Shown here one piece after another: positions 5,694-10,461 of a stretch of DNA of 10,461 bases. The DNA is from JBGTLW01 sp964614575 (GTDB lineage Bacteria; Planctomycetota; Phycisphaerae; Phycisphaerales; Phycisphaeraceae). The DNA lies in the NCBI GenBank assembly GCA_964614575.1, contig CAZTLX010000164.1, positions 1 to 10,461 of the forward strand. The letters run 5' to 3'. The position numbers were made by a program, and so were the translations under genes. Below the pieces are notes generated by a model that saw nothing but the letters and a program-made list of their open reading frames with translations, was not told where the DNA came from and made no database searches. The stretch's first letter is position 1, and every line of letters begins with the position of its first letter.

Positions 5694-7195
5694 CCGCGAT
5701 CCTCGGCCATCCCGCCGCCGCCCCCCGTCCGCACACCGCGTACAAGCACAAGGTGGTGCTGCGCGGCGCGGTGCATGACCTGGCCCGCGACGCGACCAGC
5801 CGAGAGGTGCTGATCGACGGACCCGCGGGCACGGGTAAGAGCATGGGGATCTGCCTGTGGCTGGTCAGTGAGTGCATGCGCCATCAGGGCCTGCGTGTGC
5901 TGCTGGGCCGCAAGACCCGGGAGTCGATGACCCAGACCATCATGGTGACGCTCGAATCAGTGCTGGACATGCTGGAGATCCCCCGCCCGGCCGCGGCCCG
6001 CAACAACATCACGCAGTACCGCGTGGGGTCCAGCGAGATCATCTGCCAGGGCTTCGACGACCCCGAGCGGATCAAGTCCTCGGAGTACGACCTGATCTAT
6101 GTCAACGAGGCGACAGAGCTGACCGAGGACGACTGGGAAATCGCGCTCAGCCGCCTGCGTCACAACCGCCACCCCGATCGGCAACAGGCGATCGCGGACT
6201 GCAACCCGGGCCCCAAGCAGCACTGGCTGATGAAGCGGGTGCGCAACGAGCGCATGACCCGCTACCGCAGCCTGCACATCGACAACCCGCGGTACGTGCT
6301 GTCCGACGGCACGTGGACCGAGGACGGCCGGCGCTACCTGCAGGAGACGCTCGCGGGCCTGACCGGCATCCGCCGAAAGCGGCTGCTTCGCGGCGAGTGG
6401 GCCGGGGCCGAGGGTTTGGTGTACGACGTGTTCAGCGAGAAGCGGCACGTTGTGCCGGCGTTCGAGCTGCCGGCCACAATCACGCACCGCGTCCGGGCGC
6501 TGGACTTTGGCTATGCCGCCCCGACCGCCGTGACGTGGATGGCGCTGCTGCCCGCGGGCTTCGAGGTGCCGCAGTTCCGCGCGATCAGCAGGACGACCGC
6601 GATCGTGTACCGCGAGTATTACCAGAGCTTCCGCAGCATCCAGGAGGTCGCGGACGACGTTCGGCTAGCCAGCGAGGGCGAAGAGTATGTCGGACGGGCG
6701 TTGATCGACCCGGCGGCGTACAACCAAACCGCTGCCAGCACCCGGACGATCGCGCAGCAGTACAGCGAGGCAGGCCTGCCGTGTCGCCCGTGGCCCCGCA
6801 CCAGCGGAGCCGGCGGCATGAACGCCACCGTGGCGATGGTGCGCCATGCCTTGGAGCGGGACCAACTGCTGTTGATGGACTGCTGCCCGAACCTGATCGA
6901 CGAGTTTCAGTCGTGGCAGTTCAAGAAGGACCGCTCTGGCGTTCTCGACCCCAACGAGCGGTACGAGAACGGCAATGACCACCTGCTGGACTGCGTGCGG
7001 GGCTGGTTCATGACCCGCCCGCTCAAAGCCCTCGACGACCTCGACACCGCACCGGACACCGACCCGCTGCTGGCCAAGATGAAATCCGCTGAATCCACCC
7101 GCCCCGGCGAACCAGCCCGGCCCAAGCGGGAAGGTGCCCCCATTCCCGACGCCCCCATGACGCCGTGGGTCAACCCCGCGATGGAGATGATCTGA
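5690..7195 (+). CDS. terL: Terminase large subunit (packaging ATPase and nuclease)
   Basis: The motor that drives DNA into the prohead and cuts the concatemer. In 501 residues the two expected halves are visible. ATPase: Walker A GPAGTGKS at 44-51; Walker B YDLIYVNEATE at about 133-143, with E140 as the probable catalytic acid and Asn where many relatives have Asp; and DCNPG at 170-174 as the coupling-type motif. Nuclease (RNase H/RuvC-like): ALDFGYAAPTA with D272 as first acid, ALIDPAAYN with D340 as second, and NDHLLDCVRG with D430 or D434 as third. Length is normal for the family. The start at 5690 overlaps the terS stop and has GAGG at 5676-5679; the same frame is open back to about 5528, but that part lies under conserved terS sequence. 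The last 50 residues are Pro-rich and probably disordered. Confidence 0.95.
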   Translation: MTAILGHPAAAPRPHTAYKHKVVLRGAVHDLARDATSREVLIDGPAGTGKSMGICLWLVSECMRHQGLRVLLGRKTRESMTQTIMVTLESVLDMLEIPRPAAARNNITQYRVGSSEIICQGFDDPERIKSSEYDLIYVNEATELTEDDWEIALSRLRHNRHPDRQQAIADCNPGPKQHWLMKRVRNERMTRYRSLHIDNPRYVLSDGTWTEDGRRYLQETLAGLTGIRRKRLLRGEWAGAEGLVYDVFSEKRHVVPAFELPATITHRVRALDFGYAAPTAVTWMALLPAGFEVPQFRAISRTTAIVYREYYQSFRSIQEVADDVRLASEGEEYVGRALIDPAAYNQTAASTRTIAQQYSEAGLPCRPWPRTSGAGGMNATVAMVRHALERDQLLLMDCCPNLIDEFQSWQFKKDRSGVLDPNERYENGNDHLLDCVRGWFMTRPLKALDDLDTAPDTDPLLAKMKSAESTRPGEPARPKREGAPIPDAPMTPWVNPAMEMI

Positions 7196-7198
7196 GCG

Positions 7199-7564
7199 AT
7201 GCCCATGCCCCGCCTGAACCTGACATGGACGTGGAAGTCCGCCGCCGCCTTCGTGGCCGGCCTGCTGATCCTCTCGATGCTGAGCCTGCTGGTGCTGGCG
7301 GAGGTGTACGGTCTGCCGCACCTGGCCCGATCCGTCACCGGCATCCTGCTGGCCGCATGGACGGCCGGGATCGGTGCCGGCGGCTACTTCCTGGGCCTCG
7401 AAGCCGGATACCGCAAGTCGCGCGACCAGCCGCCGCTAAGCCGCGAGAACGGATCGGTCGGAGCGCTGAGGGAACTGCACGAGATGGCCGACTCGGCCCG
7501 GCGATCGCGGAACCCGCAGGACGACCCCACGACCCACGACGGGACCAGCATGTTGAACTTCTGA
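7199..7564 (+). CDS. Two-helix membrane protein between terminase and portal genes
   Basis: A 121-residue protein with two clear hydrophobic spans: residues about 14-34 (SAAAFVAGLLILSMLSLLVLA) and about 46-68 (VTGILLAAWTAGIGAGGYFL), the second Gly/Ala-rich with GxxxG-like spacing. The rest (70-121) is polar and charged and likely faces one side of the inner membrane. The N-terminus MPMPRLNLTWTWK is basic, so a loop-out (N-in, C-in) topology is plausible. Two membrane spans followed by a charged tail fit class II holin-type proteins, but the location between terL and portal is not typical for a lysis gene and no endolysin is in the window, so this is only a possibility. ATG at 7199 (GGAG at 7183-7186) is chosen; ATG at 7205 is an alternative. 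I do not recognise a named family. Confidence 0.75.
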   Translation: MPMPRLNLTWTWKSAAAFVAGLLILSMLSLLVLAEVYGLPHLARSVTGILLAAWTAGIGAGGYFLGLEAGYRKSRDQPPLSRENGSVGALRELHEMADSARRSRNPQDDPTTHDGTSMLNF

Positions 7565-7608
7565 TGACCCCCAAACCCACGCGCCAGCAAGGACGTATGG
7601 ACGCATGA
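7564..7608 (+). CDS. Possible 14-codon mini-ORF linking to the portal gene
   Basis: ATG at 7564 overlaps the previous TGA (TGATGA, 7562-7567) and runs 14 codons (MTPKPTRQQGRMDA) to a TGA at 7606-7608 that overlaps the portal ATG (7605). It could carry ribosomes from one gene to the next. It has no known family and could be just a spacer, so it is listed with low confidence. Confidence 0.2.
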   Translation: MTPKPTRQQGRMDA

Positions 7609-9908
7609 CCACCCTCACGACACCCCCGACCCCCGCCGAACACACGACCGACCCGGACCTGAGCCCCGAGGACCGGCAGATGCTCGAGCGCATCGCGCGG
7701 CTCAAGCGCCAGACCGAGAAGTACCGCGGCGACAAGCGGACCGGCAAGTCCATGACGCTCAAGGGCGAGTGGATCGAATCGGCCGAGCGGTTCATGGGCA
7801 ACGCGATCCGGGCCAGCGCGTCGCTCGACGACCTGCAGGAGGGCTTTCGGGTCTTCACCAACGTGCAGGATGGAGCGGCGGGGGCCAACGGCCTGCACGT
7901 GGTGCGGATCACGCGGACGCAAAACGCCGTCGTGTCGGGCGTCGCGTCCTCGACCGTCGAGCCGATCCGCTGCCAGATCAACCCGGTCGAAACCCACCGC
8001 GGCGACACCGGGTATCTGACCCGACGCGGCCGCCGACGCATCGCCAAGGCGCTGGCGGCGGCACACGCACAGGTCGAGGCCGAGATCGAGGCCCAGAGCA
8101 CGGCGCTCGAAGACGCCGCCCAGCAGAACACCGAAGCGCTGGCGGTCGATCCCGAGGCCGCAACCCGCGCCCAAGCGGCGATCGCCGAACAGGAATCTCT
8201 GACCCAGCGTCAGGAGCAGGCCCACGCCGAGGTCGAAGCCCGGTTCGGCAACCTCACGCCGCAGCAACTGATCCCCGAGGACGGCCAGGGCCCGGCGGCG
8301 CTGGACGAGGAGCAGCTCGACGCGATGGATGAGCTGATCGCCGCGGGGATGATCCGGGACGACGACGTGGTGCGGATCAGCGACCGGTTCGTGTCCAGGT
8401 GCGCCCAGGAGATCATGGATTGGATGTGGGTGCGGGGCAACGTGGACTTCCACCTGATGAACGGCAAGCTGTTCAACGACATCTTCGGGCAGTGCGACTT
8501 CAAGTTCGAGTGGGACGACAAGCTCAAGCGGTTCACGATCCAGCCGTGCCACATCCTCAACATCTACACCGACCACACCGAGATCGACATCGGTCTGCGT
8601 TCCCACCACATCGAGACCTACCAGATCACGATCGAGCAGGCCAAGGCGCGGTGGCCACAGCACGCCGCTCTGCTCGACCGGGCCAAGCAGGGCGGCGACG
8701 CTCAGAACGAGCACACGCTGGGCGGCATCTACGAGCAGGGCCTGGACCCCGAGACCATGATGGTGCGGGTCGATGTCGCGCACTTCCGCTATGAGAACGT
8801 CCCGATGACCATGGCGGAGGCGATCGATGCCGGAGACGTGCTGGCCACGACCGCAGAAGACGGCCAGACGCTCTACACCCTGGCGGCAACCGGCGAAGCG
8901 GTCGAACAGGCTCCAGAGTCGCTGGCCGAGGCGCAGCAGCAGAACCGGGGCCGGCGTGGCCAGTGGCCCATCACCACCGGCGTGCTGCAGGTCGTGAGCC
9001 TGCCGACGATCGAGCGGGTCATCAGTCGCCAGCGGTGCCCCTACATCGACATCCCGCACGCGTGGTCGATCACGATCCCGCGGCCTGACATGAGCGCTTA
9101 TGGAATCCCGGAGCCGATCCGGGCCCGCGACATCGACGACCAGATCAACCGCGTGCTGTCGATTCTGGGATCGTACATCTACTACTACGAGTTCCCCTGC
9201 TACTTCTGGCCCGCCAGCGTGATGCGGAGGATGCAGGCGACGGGCCACTCGCTGTTTGCCCGACCGGGCGCCAACATCCCGGTGCCGGACGAGGAATGGG
9301 CCGAAGTCATGCGGGTCGGCGGGTTCGAGCGGATGCAACACCGCGCGGTCACCATCCCCGAGTCGATCCTCACCTTCCTCAACACCCTGCTGTCGCTGCA
9401 CGACGACGTGATGCAGCGGGCGGACGTGATGCAGGGCCGGGCACCGTTCAGCGGGGCATCGGGCCGCACGGTCGAAACCCTGGCCGAGCAGGCGATGGGG
9501 CCGGTGGCGTTCAAGTCGCGGTACTTCGAGATCGCCATCGAGCGGCTGTGCTACCTCGCCCTGGACGCGCTCGCGCAGTGGATGGACGCGAACCACGCCC
9601 GCCGCATCCTCGACCGGTATGAGGAGCCGGTGATCAGGGAGGTGCTCGACCGGATGCGCGCGATGGAGTTCGACGTGAAGGTCGAGATCACCACGGGCCG
9701 AGGAGCGGTCAAGCGTCAGCGCCAGAACGCCGCGATCCAGAAACACGGCGCGGGATTGCTCAGCACCCGCACCGCCATGGTCGAGACCGATGTCGAGGAC
9801 CCGGACCGCGAGATCGAGCAGATTGCGACCGAGCGGCAGATGCTGGTGGCGGGGCCCGGCGCATCGACGTTGACCGGTGCCCGCCAAATCGCGGAGGGCG
9901 AGGGATGA
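7605..9908 (+). CDS. Phage portal protein (long form with coiled-coil insertion)
   Basis: A portal forms the dodecameric ring through which DNA enters the head. The 767 residues fit a portal-like protein: a polar N-terminus (1-50), then SMTLKGEWIESAERFM and a TRTQNAVVSG region. A segment at about 145-212 is Ala/Gln/Glu-rich and probably coiled coil. A core at 250-400 includes QEIMDWMWVRGNVDFHLMNG, resembling portal regions that handle nested attempts at the stem, and 475-545 has PYIDIPHAWSITIPRPDMSAYG, then IPEPIRARDIDDQINRVLSI, the usual 'D-D-x-I-N-R' helix. Late motifs PESILTFLNTLLSLHDD and QGRAPFSGASGRTVETL follow. The C-terminus (about 700-745) has a KRQRQ...LLSTRTAMVETDVEDPDREIEQ segment common in portals. 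It is longer than most portals. Immediate position after terL supports the call. The start at 7605 has AAGGA at 7589-7593, 11 bases away. I rate portal as likely but not proven. Confidence 0.8.
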   Translation: MTTLTTPPTPAEHTTDPDLSPEDRQMLERIARLKRQTEKYRGDKRTGKSMTLKGEWIESAERFMGNAIRASASLDDLQEGFRVFTNVQDGAAGANGLHVVRITRTQNAVVSGVASSTVEPIRCQINPVETHRGDTGYLTRRGRRRIAKALAAAHAQVEAEIEAQSTALEDAAQQNTEALAVDPEAATRAQAAIAEQESLTQRQEQAHAEVEARFGNLTPQQLIPEDGQGPAALDEEQLDAMDELIAAGMIRDDDVVRISDRFVSRCAQEIMDWMWVRGNVDFHLMNGKLFNDIFGQCDFKFEWDDKLKRFTIQPCHILNIYTDHTEIDIGLRSHHIETYQITIEQAKARWPQHAALLDRAKQGGDAQNEHTLGGIYEQGLDPETMMVRVDVAHFRYENVPMTMAEAIDAGDVLATTAEDGQTLYTLAATGEAVEQAPESLAEAQQQNRGRRGQWPITTGVLQVVSLPTIERVISRQRCPYIDIPHAWSITIPRPDMSAYGIPEPIRARDIDDQINRVLSILGSYIYYYEFPCYFWPASVMRRMQATGHSLFARPGANIPVPDEEWAEVMRVGGFERMQHRAVTIPESILTFLNTLLSLHDDVMQRADVMQGRAPFSGASGRTVETLAEQAMGPVAFKSRYFEIAIERLCYLALDALAQWMDANHARRILDRYEEPVIREVLDRMRAMEFDVKVEITTGRGAVKRQRQNAAIQKHGAGLLSTRTAMVETDVEDPDREIEQIATERQMLVAGPGASTLTGARQIAEGEG
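9893..9897 (+). promoter_or_regulatory. Shine-Dalgarno site for the gene at 9905
   Basis: GGAGG, seven bases before the ATG at 9905 and inside the last codons of the portal gene. It supports the 9905 start in addition to the ATGA overlap at 9905-9908. Confidence 0.5.
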
Positions 9909-10120
9909 CCGCTCCGCCCCCCGCGATCCCGCCCGGAACGCGCGAGGTGCTGGCCATCCTGTGGGCCACGGACGGCCATCCGCCCGAGCCGGTCGATGAT
10001 GCCGAGCGGTGGCTGATGGCCGACGCGGGCGAGATGGCGGCCATCAGGACCGAGCGGGACCGGTTGCTCAGGGTGATTGCACGATTCCCCGCCAGACGAC
10101 GATCAGGAGCCGGCAGATGA
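9905..10120 (+). CDS. Hypothetical small protein downstream of portal
   Basis: A 71-residue protein of unknown family. It begins with a Pro-rich segment (MTAPPPAIPPGT), then a helix-forming core with acidic and Trp positions (REVLAILWATDG, DDAERWLMADAGEM), and ends with RTERDRLLRVIARFPARRR, an amphipathic basic helix. There is no membrane segment or recognised motif. The start overlaps the portal stop and has GGAGG at 9893-9897. The stop overlaps the next ATG (ATGA, 10117-10120). Small proteins immediately after a portal are sometimes head-completion or protease-associated accessory genes, but nothing here shows that. Confidence 0.7.
   Translation: MTAPPPAIPPGTREVLAILWATDGHPPEPVDDAERWLMADAGEMAAIRTERDRLLRVIARFPARRRSGAGR
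10105..10109 (+). promoter_or_regulatory. Shine-Dalgarno site for the HTH gene
   Basis: AGGAG seven bases before the ATG at 10117, inside the end of the previous gene. It favours 10117 over the in-frame ATG at 10123 and over any upstream start of the same open frame. Confidence 0.6.
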
Positions 10121-10341
10121 TCATGACAGCGCCACGACCCAGGACAACCCGACCCCCCGACCCCAACCAGGTCCTGCGGATCAGCGAGGCCGCGCGCGAG
10201 ACCGGGTACAGCCCGCGTCACCTCCGCACGCTGTGCGCCGCGGGCGTGATCCGCTCGACGCAGCTCCGCGGCGGCACCGGCTACCGCATCCGCCGGGCGT
10301 GGCTCATGGCCGCGTTCCCTTCGTTGTACGACCAGCCATGA
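10117..10341 (+). CDS. Excisionase/MerR-like helix-turn-helix DNA-binding protein
   Basis: A 74-residue protein. Residues about 20-66 form a winged HTH of the excisionase/MerR (HTH_17-type) family: LRISEAARETGYSPRHLRTL covers the two HTH helices, then AAGVIRSTQLRGGTGYRIRR gives the wing with its Gly-x-Gly-Tyr-Arg-Ile turn, and AWL starts the last helix. Family members bind DNA as small architectural or regulatory proteins: phage Xis, MerR-like regulators, or the lambda-type small terminase Nu1. Here it sits in a structural operon, so a regulator of late genes or a packaging-related DNA-binding protein are both possible; a role in integrase-directed excision is less likely because no integrase is in the window. 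The first 18 residues are Pro/Arg-rich and may add nonspecific DNA contact. The same open frame extends back to 10009, but that part is covered by the previous gene. Confidence 0.8.
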   Translation: MIMTAPRPRTTRPPDPNQVLRISEAARETGYSPRHLRTLCAAGVIRSTQLRGGTGYRIRRAWLMAAFPSLYDQP

Positions 10342-10461
10342 GCGACCGCCGCCGCCGCCGAGCCCGACGCCGGGGCATGACGCCCTCGGTGCCCCAGACC
10401 CCGCAGGCCTGCATCGAGGCCAGCGGATCGGCGGCGTTCTGGGACGACGTACCGTTTGACG
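10338..10461 (+). CDS. N-terminus of an Arg-rich protein, cut by the window end
   Basis: ATG at 10338 overlaps the previous TGA (ATGA, 10338-10341), and the frame stays open to the last base, giving 41 visible codons. The start is strongly basic (Arg at residues 4-8 and 10-12), followed by a Thr/Pro stretch and a more ordinary segment ending FWDDVPFD. No SD is visible upstream, so expression probably depends on coupling to the HTH gene. A second in-frame ATG at 10377 would remove the Arg run. The visible part is too short to assign a family; an Arg-rich N-terminus is compatible with DNA or RNA binding but does not prove it. Confidence 0.55.
   Translation, partial: MSDRRRRRARRRGMTPSVPQTPQACIEASGSAAFWDDVPFD

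Noticed and set aside
5872..6978. A 368-codon + strand frame inside terL
   Set aside because: It is a shadow frame: low-complexity Ala/Arg/Gly/Pro sequence without domains, fully inside a gene with clear ATPase and nuclease motifs.
7335..9887. A very long open frame (850 codons) on the - strand over the portal and membrane genes
   Set aside because: It is antisense to well-supported genes. GC-rich codons leave few stops in one antisense frame, and its Arg/Leu/Asp/His-heavy product has no recognisable domain. No - strand gene is needed elsewhere.

Overview
The window reads as part of a tailed double-stranded DNA phage (Caudoviricetes) genome or prophage with a GC-rich bacterial host. The strongest anchors are a terminase small subunit, a terminase large subunit with ATPase and nuclease motifs, and a portal-like protein, all on the + strand. 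All three stop codons end genes here, so the standard bacterial code (table 11) fits. The host cannot be named. Beta-helix proteins of this style are common in planctomycete-type genomes and their phages, but that is only an impression. The 100-N run shows the sequence is a scaffolded draft.

Layout. (1) About 1-3416: a tail/adhesin-like module. It holds the end of a probable beta-helix protein, a helical 183-residue unknown, a 342-residue beta-helix protein, a 25-codon micro-ORF behind the strongest Shine-Dalgarno of the window, and a 505-residue pectate-lyase-fold tailspike-like protein. (2) 3455-4871: four small genes; two look like beta-sandwich structural proteins, the others are unknown. 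(3) 4871-7195: packaging module. An Sf6-type terminase small subunit carries an N-terminal Lys/Arg/Pro/Ala repeat tail interrupted by the assembly gap, followed by the terminase large subunit. (4) 7199-9908: a two-helix membrane protein and a long portal-like protein. (5) 9905-10461: a 71-residue unknown, an excisionase/MerR-like helix-turn-helix protein, and the start of an Arg-rich protein that leaves the window.

Every gene is on the + strand. Most junctions are ATGA or TGATG stop/start overlaps and the longest spacer is 38 bases, so this looks like one translationally coupled late transcription unit. I see no convincing promoter or terminator inside it, and no tRNA, CRISPR or insertion sequence. 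No stretch over 300 bases lacks a gene.

The adhesin module is visibly less GC-rich than the packaging module (in 60-base blocks that I counted, 43% at 1261-1320 against 73% at 6361-6420), consistent with exchange of host-recognition genes. I do not see a clearly new defence or anti-defence system. The most unusual items are the histone-tail-like repeat on the terminase small subunit, the membrane protein between terminase and portal, and the HTH gene inside a structural operon.
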